32,800 nt of DNA from Streptomyces silaceus (lineage in GTDB: Bacteria > Actinomycetota > Actinomycetes > Streptomycetales > Streptomycetaceae), in assembly GCF_001419745.1 (NCBI RefSeq), contig NZ_LIRJ01000086.1, positions 1 through 32,800 of the forward strand, read 5' to 3'. Positions within the stretch are counted from its first letter, which is position 1, and each line of letters starts with the position of its first letter. The position numbers and the translations under genes were made by a program. A model generated the notes under the pieces. The model saw only the letters and a program-made list of their open reading frames with translations. It had not been told where the DNA came from and searched no databases. Below, in pieces: positions 8,701 through 15,898 of the stretch.

Positions 8701-8729
8701 AGTCTATCTCTAGAGTCAGTCACTAGAGA
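8701..8729. promoter_or_regulatory. TetR operator and divergent promoter in the transposon cargo
   Basis: TCTCTAG (8707-8713) and CTAGAGA (8723-8729) are perfect inverted copies separated by 9 nt. The palindrome directly abuts the minus-strand -10 box of the TetR gene (8701-8706) and lies upstream of the methyltransferase start. A TetR dimer here would block both promoters. Binding is inferred. Confidence 0.6.
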
Positions 8730-8757
8730 CAAACTCTAATTTCTTGGAAGGGTAGCG

Positions 8758-9384
8758 ATGAGTGAGACTCGGACGGCTGCGGAGCTCGAGCAAGAGGGGC
8801 TTGTGCGCCGCGTGTTGGAGGACTTCTACCGGGAAGGCAAGCCGCCGTGGGACAGCGGCATCACGCCGCCCGAGCTGGTGGCCCTGATAGAGGGGCCCGG
8901 TGCGCTGATGCCGGGCCAGGTCCTCGAACTCGGCTGCGGAACTGGGACCAACGCGGTGTACCTGGCCCGGCACGGCTGGCGGGTGACGGCCGTCGACCTG
9001 GTCGACCGCGCGGTCCGGCAGGCGAGGGAGAAGGCCGACGCGGCCGGAGCGGACGTCACGGTGCTGTGCGGGGACGCCACCCGACTCGACGAGGTGGGCG
9101 TGCCCGGCCCGTACGACCTGTTCTTCGACCTGAGCTGCTACTGCGGGATTCCACCGCACCGTCGCGACGCCTACGCCGCCGGCCTCACCAAGCGTGCCGC
9201 CCCCGGTGCACGACTGCTGATGTTCGGGTACGGGCCCGGGGCGTTTGACGACTCGTGGTCCGGCGTCACTGCGGACGAACTCAGCGCCAGGTTCTCCGGG
9301 TGGCAGCTGACCGACGTGACGCCCGGCACGAACCCCGTCCCGACGTTCTGGTTCACGCTGCACCGTGCTGCCGCCGCGGCATAA
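8758..9384 (+). CDS. Class I SAM-dependent methyltransferase (transposon cargo)
   Basis: A 208-aa cytoplasmic methyltransferase with the Rossmann-like SAM fold. Motif I is VLELGCGTGTNAVYLARHGW, about residues 55-74. The acidic loop after beta-2 is VTAVDLVDRAV, and later come VTVLCGDATRL and YDLFFDLSCYCGIP. The C-terminus NPVPTFWFTLHRA matches small-molecule methyltransferases of the UbiE/thiopurine-type group. The N-terminal FYREGKPPWDSGITPPEL is typical of this group, in which the acceptor is often a small toxic or xenobiotic compound. The real acceptor is unknown. The ribosome site GGAAGGG supports ATG 8758. It is divergent from a TetR gene with a shared palindrome, which suggests ligand-induced expression. 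As transposon cargo it may confer tolerance to a compound, but this is inference. Confidence 0.82.
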   Translation: MSETRTAAELEQEGLVRRVLEDFYREGKPPWDSGITPPELVALIEGPGALMPGQVLELGCGTGTNAVYLARHGWRVTAVDLVDRAVRQAREKADAAGADVTVLCGDATRLDEVGVPGPYDLFFDLSCYCGIPPHRRDAYAAGLTKRAAPGARLLMFGYGPGAFDDSWSGVTADELSARFSGWQLTDVTPGTNPVPTFWFTLHRAAAAA

Positions 9385-9441
9385 GCTCAGTCACGCCGGG
9401 CATCTTCGAGCCACGGACATCGCGCGCGGTCGTTCTCACAA

Positions 9442-9702
9442 ATGAACATCTGTGTCCCCGTCCCGGAGATCGCCAAGAAACTGGTCATCAAGACCGGGAA
9501 GAACGCGGGCAAGAACCCCTCGGTCGCCTCGCTCTACCGAGCGTTGGCCGAAGCTGAGGAAGCCGCCGCGGACGACAGCCTGCCGGTGCGGCCCAAGCCC
9601 GTCCGCATCCGCCGGCCCGGGGACCCGCTCACTCCCGAGGAGATCGACCTCCGCGAACGCCTCCAGGCCCAGCCTCACCCGAACACGGAGATTCGCAGCT
9701 AG
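9442..9702 (+). pseudogene. C-terminal stub resembling a serine resolvase/recombinase
   Basis: An 86-aa reading frame, MNICVPVPEIAKKLVIKTGKNAGKNPSVASLYRALAEAEEAAAD..., ending 4 nt before the right inverted repeat. The segment VPVPEIAKKLV...NPSVASLYRAL looks like the helix-turn-helix tail of actinobacterial resolvases. The N-terminal Ser recombinase catalytic domain is absent, and upstream codons in this frame (9397-9441) do not resemble it. In Tn3 elements the resolvase sits near tnpA, so this is probably what is left of tnpR after the cargo genes arrived. It could be translated as a small DNA-binding protein from ATG 9442. The assignment rests on remembered family patterns and is moderate. 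Confidence 0.5.
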
Positions 9703-9706
9703 ACCT

Positions 9707-9754
9707 CATGATCAATCTCGGCGCCAACGGCTGTACCGATGTACCCCGAGGCCG
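9707..9754 (-). repeat. Right terminal inverted repeat of the transposon
   Basis: Reverse complement matches 4682-4729 at 45 of 48 positions. The outer end reads CGGCCT on the minus strand, again with GGGG beginning at the eighth base. Confidence 0.85.
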
Positions 9755-9759
9755 GGAGA
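9755..9759. repeat. Target site duplication, right copy (GGAGA)
   Basis: Exact direct copy of 4677-4681, directly outside the right inverted repeat. Confidence 0.8.
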
Positions 9760-10010
9760 GCGCGGAGGGCGGCGCCGTCCTGACCGCACTCGGCGAGTGC
9801 GCGAGGGCTCTTCGCGCGTACGAGAACGAACTGACCGTCCGAAGCGCGGAGGACCCCACCCTCCCTCCGCTCGCCCGCGTCGTCCCGAGCCTCACGCATC
9901 TGATCTGCAACCGCGTGCTCGGCTACGACCGCGAGCGCGAACGCCACGCCCACGCCCTGGCCCGCGCCTGCGTGCTGGCCCACGCCGACCGACAGAGGCA
10001 CCGACGATGA
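9760..10010 (+). pseudogene. SpaB_C / thiopeptide-type bacteriocin biosynthesis protein, 3' part (disrupted)
   Basis: Continuation of the gene at 4394-4681 after the transposon. The frame reads SAEGGAVLTALGECARALRAYENELTVRSAED...LARVVPSLTHLICNRVLGYDRERERHAHALARACVLAHADRQRHRR and stops at 10008-10010. The PSLTHLxxNRVLGYDRE segment is the most family-like part, matching the C-terminal end of SpaB_C proteins as I know them. The stop overlaps the lanC start as ATGA, which implies translational coupling in the ancestral operon. An ATG inside the transposon end (9708) opens the same frame, so a truncated 100-aa peptide might be made and could still deliver ribosomes to lanC. Confidence 0.55.
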
Positions 10011-11425
10011 CCGTCCGCCACGCCACTCCCACCGAGCAGACGTCGCCCGGCCCCGGCCCCAACCCTGCGGCGATCGAGGCGGCCGTCGAGCGTGTGGCGC
10101 GCACGCTCGCCGATCCGCAACGCGTGTCCCGGCGCCTCGAGCGCCCCGAGGAGTTCCCCGGCGCCGCACGCCCGGACTCCCTGGAGAACCACGCCGGTGC
10201 GGCGCTCCTGCTGGCCGAACTCGCCGGGCACGACCGCGCCTGGCTGCGCCCGGCCCACGCACACATCACGGTCGCCGCCCAGGCGCTCACGCGCGGCACG
10301 ACGTCCGCCGGGCTGCACCTGGGGCCCGCCGCCGTCCTGGCGGCGGTGCAGGCGTGCGCCCCGCACGGCGGCCACTACCCGCGCCTGCGCCACCGGCTGG
10401 TCGCCCACGTCGCCGACGAGCAGCGGCAGCGGGTGGCCGTGGAGCGGGCCTCGGCGGCGTGCGAAGGCGGTGTGCGGTGGGCGATGCACGACGCCGTCGT
10501 GGGCCTGTCCGGGACCGGCCGCCTCCTGCTGACCGCGCTTCTGGAGGGCAGCGGCGAGGAGCGCGAGTCGGCGGAGCCCGCCCTGCGGGAGACGCTCGCC
10601 CTCCTCACCGAGTTGTCCCGGCCGGTCACCGTGCGCGGGCGGGAGGTTCCCGGGTGGTGGGTGCCTTCGCATCTCCTGGTGATGGAGCGCGACCGCGAGC
10701 GGTATCCGCTCGGCGAGTTCAACGTCGGTCTGGCGCACGGGATTTCGGGCCCGCTCGCGCTGCTCGCCCTGTGTGCGGAGCACGGCGTCACCGTTCCGGG
10801 GCAGGACGGCGCGCTGCACCGGATCGGCGAGTGGCTCGTGCGGCGGGCCCGCGTCGACAGCGCGGGCCCGTACTGGCCCGCCCGCATCGCCTTCGAGGAG
10901 GAGACGGGCGGTTCCGGGGGCGGGGCGGCAGGCGATTCCGAGAGGGCGACCGCCGACCCTCGCCCCACGCGAGTCCCCCGAGCACCCGAGCTCCCCCAGC
11001 CCAGTTGGTGCTACGGCACCCCCGGCATCGCCTCCGCCCTCCACCGGGCGGGCCTGGTCACCGGCACGCCCGCGTGCCAGCACCTCGCCCGCGAAGCGCT
11101 CCACGCCCTCCCCCGCCGCGACCACACCCCTGACCCCCTGCCGAGCCCCATCGTCTGCCACGGCCGGGCGGGACTCCTTCAGGTGGCGTGGCGACTCGGT
11201 CGTACGACAGGGGACGCCGACCTGCTCGGCCAGGCAGACGCGGCGGGCGCGCGGGTCCTCGAACTCGCCGACACCGACGCCCCGTTCGGCTTCCCGCCCG
11301 CCCAGCACCCCGTCCCGGGCATCCTCCAGGGGGCCGCCGGTGTCGCCGCCGCGCTGCTGTCACTCGTGACGAACGGCCGGGGCGACCACTCGCCGCACTG
11401 GGACCGGATCCTGCTCCTGTCCTGA
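10007..11425 (+). CDS. LanC-like lanthionine synthetase C family protein
   Basis: A 472-aa zinc cyclase-like protein. LanC enzymes form an alpha/alpha barrel and add Cys thiols to dehydrated residues to make lanthionine rings. The family signatures are intact: GLAHGISGPL (241-250), PSWCYGTPGIASAL with zinc ligand C335, and CHGRAGL with ligands C384 and H385. A low-complexity linker (about 300-330) separates the first two motifs. The gene is coupled to the disrupted SpaB_C-like gene by ATGA, with AGAGG upstream as ribosome site. No dehydratase gene or precursor peptide is visible within the window, so the substrate is unknown and may be encoded elsewhere. The reading frame is complete, but the transposon probably separates it from its original promoter. 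Confidence 0.85.
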   Translation: MTVRHATPTEQTSPGPGPNPAAIEAAVERVARTLADPQRVSRRLERPEEFPGAARPDSLENHAGAALLLAELAGHDRAWLRPAHAHITVAAQALTRGTTSAGLHLGPAAVLAAVQACAPHGGHYPRLRHRLVAHVADEQRQRVAVERASAACEGGVRWAMHDAVVGLSGTGRLLLTALLEGSGEERESAEPALRETLALLTELSRPVTVRGREVPGWWVPSHLLVMERDRERYPLGEFNVGLAHGISGPLALLALCAEHGVTVPGQDGALHRIGEWLVRRARVDSAGPYWPARIAFEEETGGSGGGAAGDSERATADPRPTRVPRAPELPQPSWCYGTPGIASALHRAGLVTGTPACQHLAREALHALPRRDHTPDPLPSPIVCHGRAGLLQVAWRLGRTTGDADLLGQADAAGARVLELADTDAPFGFPPAQHPVPGILQGAAGVAAALLSLVTNGRGDHSPHWDRILLLS

Positions 11426-11483
11426 GACCCGCAGCCCCCCAGCCCCCCAGCCCCCATCTCCCGGCCCCCTCGACCCCGAGCCC

Positions 11484-12425
11484 CTACGACAGGTCCTTCG
11501 CCTCGCCGTCCGGCTTGAGGTCGACCAGCTTGTCGTCCACGCCCTGCTCCTTGAACGCCTTCACGAGGGACGCCATGTCCTCCGAGTAGATGTTCCAGCT
11601 GTCGGTGTGCACCGCGACCACCTTGCGGGGGTCGAGGTCCTTCGCCACCAGGGCCGCGTTCTTCGAGGTGAGCGTCAGCGGGGCGTTGTCGAGGATCGCC
11701 GGGGTGCGGGCGGCACCCGCGAAGAGCACGGCCGTGTCGATGCGGCCGAACTTCTTCTTGATGCGGTCGCCGGCCTTCGCGGCCACCTTGACCGAGGCGT
11801 TGTCACCAGAGATGTACGTGGTGGGGACGCCCTTGCCGCTGAGCACGAAGCCGGTGACCTCGCCGTCCGCGCCGCGGTCCACTCCGTCCGGGCCGTGCAG
11901 GGCGGGCACCGCAGTGACCTTGATGCTGCCGCGGGAGGTCGTGACCTTCTTGGACGACCAGCTCTTCATGCCCGTGACGTGCTTGCCCAGGCGCTGGTGC
12001 GCGCCCGGTGTGGAGAGCACGACGGGGATGTCCTTGAGCAGCGCGCGGCCCTTGTCGTCGAGGTTGTCGTCGTGCTGGTCGTGCGAGAGCAGCACGGCGT
12101 CGATCCTGCCGAGCTTCTCGGGGCCGAAGGCGGGGCCCTGCTTCTTCTCCAGGCCGCTCTTGTACTTCTTGGGCTCGTCGAAGGTCGGGTCGAGCAGGAT
12201 GCGCGCGCCGCCGATCTCCAGGACCGTGGTCGGCCCGCCGACGTGCGTGGCGGTGAAGGCGGTGGCCTCGGAGCCCCGGCCGCCGGTCTTCGCCGCGTCC
12301 GCGGCGGGGGCCGCCTTGGAGGCGTCGTCGTCGCCGCCCCCGCCGCCGCAGGCCGCGAGGAGGGACAAGCTCGCGGTGACGGCGACGGCGGCCGACGCGG
12401 CGCGGAGGAACGTCGAACGGTTCAT
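11484..12425 (-). CDS. MBL-fold metallo-hydrolase lipoprotein (UlaG-like)
   Basis: A 313-aa exported lipoprotein. The signal sequence MNRSTFLRAASAAVAVTASLSLLAAC ends in the lipobox LLAAC with C26, followed by a Gly/Asp-rich tether. The metallo-beta-lactamase fold follows: ATHVGGPTTVLEIGGARILLDPTF, the metal site LLSHDQHDDNLD (H115, H118, D119), then VPALHGPDG, YISGDNAS and VAVHTDSWNIY. The layout fits UlaG-like MBL hydrolases, although the classical HxHxDH motif is altered. It acts on the outer face of the membrane; the substrate is unknown. Start 12425 is chosen because the signal peptide begins there and GAGAGAGCAGG lies upstream. It is divergent from a TetR gene with two palindromes in the gap, so repression by that regulator is likely. 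Confidence 0.82.
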   Translation of the reverse strand: MNRSTFLRAASAAVAVTASLSLLAACGGGGGDDDASKAAPAADAAKTGGRGSEATAFTATHVGGPTTVLEIGGARILLDPTFDEPKKYKSGLEKKQGPAFGPEKLGRIDAVLLSHDQHDDNLDDKGRALLKDIPVVLSTPGAHQRLGKHVTGMKSWSSKKVTTSRGSIKVTAVPALHGPDGVDRGADGEVTGFVLSGKGVPTTYISGDNASVKVAAKAGDRIKKKFGRIDTAVLFAGAARTPAILDNAPLTLTSKNAALVAKDLDPRKVVAVHTDSWNIYSEDMASLVKAFKEQGVDDKLVDLKPDGEAKDLS

Positions 12426-12557
12426 CAGGAATACCTGCTCTCTCGGTACGGACGCCGGCACGGGGCCCGCGGACGGGCAGGCGTGCGCACGGACATCGGC
12501 ACGAACGGAACGGTGGACGCCCTGGGACAGGCCCTGTTCGCCCCCCAAGACGTTTTG

Positions 12558-12582
12558 AACGCTAACACATGACGTAAGCGTT
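12558..12582. promoter_or_regulatory. Operator 1 of the TetR / MBL lipoprotein pair
   Basis: AACGCTAAC (12558-12566) and GTAAGCGTT (12574-12582) are inverted copies matching at 8 of 9 positions with a 7-nt spacer. Located about 130 nt upstream of the lipoprotein start, it is well placed to control that gene's promoter. Confidence 0.55.
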
Positions 12583-12648
12583 GATAACAACATTCCGCGA
12601 GCACCGCTCACACACGACCCCAAGCGCCGGATACCCCCAGGTCAGATC

Positions 12649-12666
12649 CGTTAGCGCTGCTATCGT
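12649..12666. promoter_or_regulatory. Operator 2 and leaderless -10 box of the TetR gene
   Basis: CGTTAGC (12649-12655) and GCTATCG (12659-12665) form an imperfect palindrome (6 of 7) sharing the GTTAGCG half-site of operator 1. It overlaps TATCGT (12661-12666), which lies 6 nt before ATG 12673. This supports autorepression and a leaderless start. Confidence 0.55.
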
Positions 12667-12672
12667 GGGCCC

Positions 12673-13371
12673 ATGTCGACGGCACGAGAGCGCATCCTGG
12701 ACGCCACCGCGGAACTGCTCGCCACCAAGGACGCGCTGGCGATCTCGACCCGCGCCATCTGCGACCGGGCCAAGGTCGGCATGCCCGAGATCTACCGGCA
12801 GTTCGGCGACAAGCAGGGGCTGCTGACCGCGGTCGCCGACCTCGGTTTCGAGCGCTTCCTCGCCAACAAACGGCGCAATCCGCTCACCGAGGACCCGGTG
12901 GCGGACCTGCGCACGGCCTGGGACAGCCATGTCGCGTTCGCGCTGGGCAACCCGCACCTCTACCGGCTGATGTTCACGCCGACGGGGGACGCCAAGCCGC
13001 AGGCCATCAAGGAGGCGCAGGCCCTGCTCCTGTCGGCGGTGGAGCGCTGCCGCGCCGCGGGACGGCTGCGTACGCCCGCCGAGCTGGCCGCTCAGTCGAT
13101 ACTCTCCGCCAACGTGGGCGTGTGCCTGATGGCGCTGTCCTTCCCCGAGTCGTTCGGCGGACTCGACATCTCCCAGTCGGTGCGCGACGCCGTGATCGGG
13201 AAGGTCACCGGCGACGAGCGGGAGGACACCCGGATCGGCAGCGCGACCGTCCTCGCCCAGGCACTCGTCGGCACTCTCACCGGCACGACGCCCGTGGACG
13301 ACGCCGGCATCGACCGTCTCACGCGCGCGCTGCGGCCGACGGCGGCCCCGAAGGCGCCACCTCCACCGTGA
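12673..13371 (+). CDS. TetR family transcriptional regulator
   Basis: A 232-aa regulator. The N-terminal helix-turn-helix is RILDATAELLATKDALAISTRAICDRAKVGMPEIYRQFGDKQGLL, about residues 7-51. The C-terminal domain (FLANKRRNPLTEDPVADLRTAWDSHVAFALGNPHLYRLMF) resembles TetR_C WHG-type ligand domains. The start fits a leaderless promoter (TATCGT 6 nt upstream). It is divergent from the MBL lipoprotein, and GTTAGCG half-sites near both promoters suggest that it represses that gene and itself. Its last 53 nt overlap the end of the convergent oxidoreductase gene. The last residues are a Pro/Ala-rich tail, which suggests read-through into this overlap. Confidence 0.85.
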   Translation: MSTARERILDATAELLATKDALAISTRAICDRAKVGMPEIYRQFGDKQGLLTAVADLGFERFLANKRRNPLTEDPVADLRTAWDSHVAFALGNPHLYRLMFTPTGDAKPQAIKEAQALLLSAVERCRAAGRLRTPAELAAQSILSANVGVCLMALSFPESFGGLDISQSVRDAVIGKVTGDEREDTRIGSATVLAQALVGTLTGTTPVDDAGIDRLTRALRPTAAPKAPPPP

Positions 13372-15661
13372 GGTGCTTCATCAACGGCTGGTCGCTCTGG
13401 GCGCTGAAGTCGCCCGCCGGGCACAGGACGTTGAGCTCCGGCATGTAGCCGACCGCGCAGCCCTGCGGCAGGTCGTGGGCGAGCGCCCGGTAGCGGCGGA
13501 CCGTGCGGCGGGTGCCGTCCTTCGCGAGCGAGGTGATGTCCACCTCCGCCATGTCCGTCAGACCGCGCTCGCGCATGTCGGCCGCGTTCATGAACAGCAG
13601 CGTGCGCAGGTTCTTCACCCCGCGGTAGCGGTCGTCGTCCGAATAGATCGTGGTGTTCCACTGGTCGTGGGAGCGGACGGTGGCCAGGGTCAGCAGTCCG
13701 GGGGCCGGTGTGGGGTCGGTGAGCGGGGCGAGCGAGAACTCGGCCCTGCCGGACGGCGTGAGGAAGATCCGCTCACGGGCGGGCTGGCGCAGCCGGAAGC
13801 CGTTCGGGGGCTGCCGTACGCGGCGGTTGAAGTCCTCGAAGCCCTCCAGGGCGCGCTGCATGATGTCGCGGATGCGGTCGTAGTCCTCGACGTACCAGTG
13901 CCAGGGCGTGGCGCTGTCGGGCAGGGCGGCCCGGGCCAGGCCCGCGATGATCGCGGGCTCGGACAGCAGATGGGGCGACGCGGGCTTCTTGATGCCCTTG
14001 GACAGGTGCACCATCGACATCGAGTCCTCGACGGACACCGACTGCTCCCCCGCCCTCTGCACGTCGTGCTCGGTGCGCCCCAGGCACGGCAGGATCAGCG
14101 CCTGCCGGCCGTGTTCGAGGTGGCTGCGGTTGAGCTTGGTGGAGACGTGCACGGTCAGCTCGCAGCGGCTCAGCGCGCGGGCGGTGTACTCCGTGTCGGG
14201 CGCGGCGAGCGCGAAGTTGCCGCCCATGCCGACGAACACCGTCACCTCGCCCCGGTGCATCGCCTCCAGGGTGCGCACGGTGTCCAGGCCGGGCTTGCGG
14301 GGCGGGGTGATGCCACAGGCGTCGGCGAGCCGGTCGAGGAACTCCTCGCTCGGCCGGTGGTCGATGCCGCATGTGCGGTTGCCCTGCACGTTCGAGTGGC
14401 CGCGGATGGGGCAGGGGCCCGCGCCCTCCCTGCCGATGTTGCCGCGCAGCAGCAGGACGTTGACGATCTCGCGGATCGTGTCGACGCCGTGCTCCTGCTG
14501 GGTGACGCCGAGGCACCAGCTGATGATGGTGCGGTCGGCCTCGCGGTAGACCCGGGCGGCCTGCTCGATCTGCGCGCGGGTGAGGCCCGACGCCGCCTCC
14601 AGGTCCGCCCACGGCGTCGCCTCGCACAACTGCCGGTAGGCCTCGAAGCCTTCCGTGGCCCGCTTGAGGAACTCCTCGTCCAGGGCGGTGGGGTCGGTGG
14701 CGGCGTACTCCAGGGTGGCCTTGGCGATGCCGCGCATCAGGGCCATGTCACCGGCGATGCGGGGCTGGAGGTTCAGCGTCCCCGTCGGCGTGGCCTTGTT
14801 CAGCGCCATGTGGAGGAAGTCGTGCGGCACGATCGTGCGCCCCGAAGCGGCTTCCACCAGCGGGTTGACGTGCACGATCCGCGCCCCGCGCCGATACGCG
14901 TCGGCGAGCGCGGTGATCATGCGGGGTGCGTTGGAGGCGGCGTTCACCCCCATCACGAACAGTGCGTCGCAGGCGTCCAGGTCGCGCAGGTCGACGGTGC
15001 CCTTGCCGGTGCCGAGCGACGCCTTGAGCGCGCGGCCGCTGGCCTCGTGGCACATGTTCGAACAGTCGGGCAGATTGTTCGTGCCCAGTTCGCGGACCAT
15101 CAGCTGGTACAGGAAGGTCGCCTCGTTCGAGAGTCGGCCCGAGGTGTAGTACGCGGCCCGGTCCGGGTCGTCCAGGCCCCGCAGCACCTCGCCGAACAGG
15201 GCGAACGCATCGCTCCACGACACGGGTACGTAGCGGTCGGATTCCGGTTCGTACACCATCGGCTCGGTCAGGCGGCCCTGGTCCTCCAGCGCGAAGTCGC
15301 TCCAGGTGCGCAGCTCGGTGACGGTGTGCGCGGCGAAGAAGTCCCGGCCCGCGCGCTTGTGGGTCATCTCCCACGTCGCGTGCTTGATGCCGTTCTCGCA
15401 CAGGTCGAGCTTGAGCCCCCGGTAGTCGTCGGGCCAGGCGCAGCCGGGGCAGTCGTAGCCCTTCCCGGGGTGGTTCATCACGGGCATCGCGCGCAGCGCG
15501 CGGAAGGGTTCGCGGGAGCGCCAGATGACCTCGCCGACGCTCTTGGCCGCACCCCATCCGGCGGCCGGATGGTGGTAGGCGGAGTGCGCCGGTTCCCTCG
15601 CGGGCTCGGGCCCGTCGCCCGCCGCGTCCGCGCGTGAGGCGTGGGAGGGGTTCTTCGGCAT
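13319..15661 (-). CDS. FdhF/YdeP family molybdopterin oxidoreductase
   Basis: A 780-aa cytoplasmic oxidoreductase of the molybdopterin (DMSO reductase/formate dehydrogenase alpha-like) superfamily, FdhF/YdeP branch. N-terminal Cys cluster: YDCPGCAWPD (C71, C74) and C88. Cofactor-domain motifs follow: YYTSGRLSNEATFLYQLMVRELGTNN, CSNMCHEASG (C204, possible Mo ligand), VMGVNAASNAPR, and GNIGREGAGPCPIRGHSNVQGNRTCG. The C-terminal cofactor-binding domain contains TVRSHDQWNTTIYSDDDRYRG and GYMPELNVLCPAGDFSAQSDQP. Length is normal. GAAAGGCGG before ATG 15661 is the ribosome site. The physiological substrate of this branch is uncertain; in enterobacteria YdeP is linked to acid tolerance. No separate electron-transfer subunit is adjacent. 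It is divergent from an MBL-fold gene, and its end overlaps the convergent TetR gene by 53 nt. Confidence 0.85.
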   Translation of the reverse strand: MPKNPSHASRADAAGDGPEPAREPAHSAYHHPAAGWGAAKSVGEVIWRSREPFRALRAMPVMNHPGKGYDCPGCAWPDDYRGLKLDLCENGIKHATWEMTHKRAGRDFFAAHTVTELRTWSDFALEDQGRLTEPMVYEPESDRYVPVSWSDAFALFGEVLRGLDDPDRAAYYTSGRLSNEATFLYQLMVRELGTNNLPDCSNMCHEASGRALKASLGTGKGTVDLRDLDACDALFVMGVNAASNAPRMITALADAYRRGARIVHVNPLVEAASGRTIVPHDFLHMALNKATPTGTLNLQPRIAGDMALMRGIAKATLEYAATDPTALDEEFLKRATEGFEAYRQLCEATPWADLEAASGLTRAQIEQAARVYREADRTIISWCLGVTQQEHGVDTIREIVNVLLLRGNIGREGAGPCPIRGHSNVQGNRTCGIDHRPSEEFLDRLADACGITPPRKPGLDTVRTLEAMHRGEVTVFVGMGGNFALAAPDTEYTARALSRCELTVHVSTKLNRSHLEHGRQALILPCLGRTEHDVQRAGEQSVSVEDSMSMVHLSKGIKKPASPHLLSEPAIIAGLARAALPDSATPWHWYVEDYDRIRDIMQRALEGFEDFNRRVRQPPNGFRLRQPARERIFLTPSGRAEFSLAPLTDPTPAPGLLTLATVRSHDQWNTTIYSDDDRYRGVKNLRTLLFMNAADMRERGLTDMAEVDITSLAKDGTRRTVRRYRALAHDLPQGCAVGYMPELNVLCPAGDFSAQSDQPLMKHLTVEVAPSGPPSAAARA

Positions 15662-15898
15662 GACCGCCGCCTTTCGTCCCGGATTCCGGTCCCCCGGGCG
15701 CGGCCCCGGGCAGGGGGCCACCGGTCGCGGGGCACCACCCGCCGCGGGGACCTCCCGTCGATCGTAGGCAGCACTCCTGGACCGGCGCGCAGGCTCCGCG
15801 CTGAACGGGGGACCCCGCGGCGCCCTCTCCGGGCGCCCCGGGAACCCCTTCTCCCCGGGTTTCCCAGGGCTTCCGCCCGGTCTGCACAATCGGGTCCC
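15662..15898. other. Divergent intergenic region, 237 nt
   Basis: Lies between the oxidoreductase start and the MBL-fold gene start. It is rich in CCCGGG and CCCCGG palindromic blocks (about 15690-15715 and 15835-15870), which may be regulatory or structural. CACAAT (15885-15890) stands 8 nt before ATG 15899 as a possible -10 box. No reading frame here resembles a gene. Confidence 0.35.

Larger units (their letters stand above)
4682..9754. mobile_element. Tn3-like transposon, 5,073 bp, inserted in a RiPP gene
   Basis: Bounded by 48-bp inverted repeats (4682-4729 and 9707-9754, three mismatches) and flanked by a perfect 5-bp direct repeat GGAGA. Deleting the element with one GGAGA copy fuses ...GGWPGLRE to SAEGGAVLTALGEC in frame, which independently confirms the boundaries. 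Contents in order: frameshifted Tn3-family tnpA (+), a TetR regulator (-), a class I methyltransferase (+), and a short ORF resembling a resolvase C-terminus (+). An intact resolvase is absent and tnpA is split. The copy is therefore probably unable to move by itself, although its ends could still be served in trans. Confidence 0.88.

Noticed and set aside
4689..9747. Transposon borders at the GGGG bases
   Set aside because: The flanking 5-mers (GCCTT and GAGGC) do not form a direct repeat, and joining there would not restore the reading frame. The borders at 4682 and 9754 satisfy both tests.
9708..10010. A free-standing 100-aa gene starting in the transposon end
   Set aside because: Its first codons are inverted-repeat sequence; the rest is the 3' part of the interrupted gene. 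It may be translated, but it is not an original gene.
11426..11483. Repeated AGCCCCCC units after lanC as a possible functional repeat
   Set aside because: Only two to three short C-rich units in a convergent gap; easily explained by base composition, with no stem formed.
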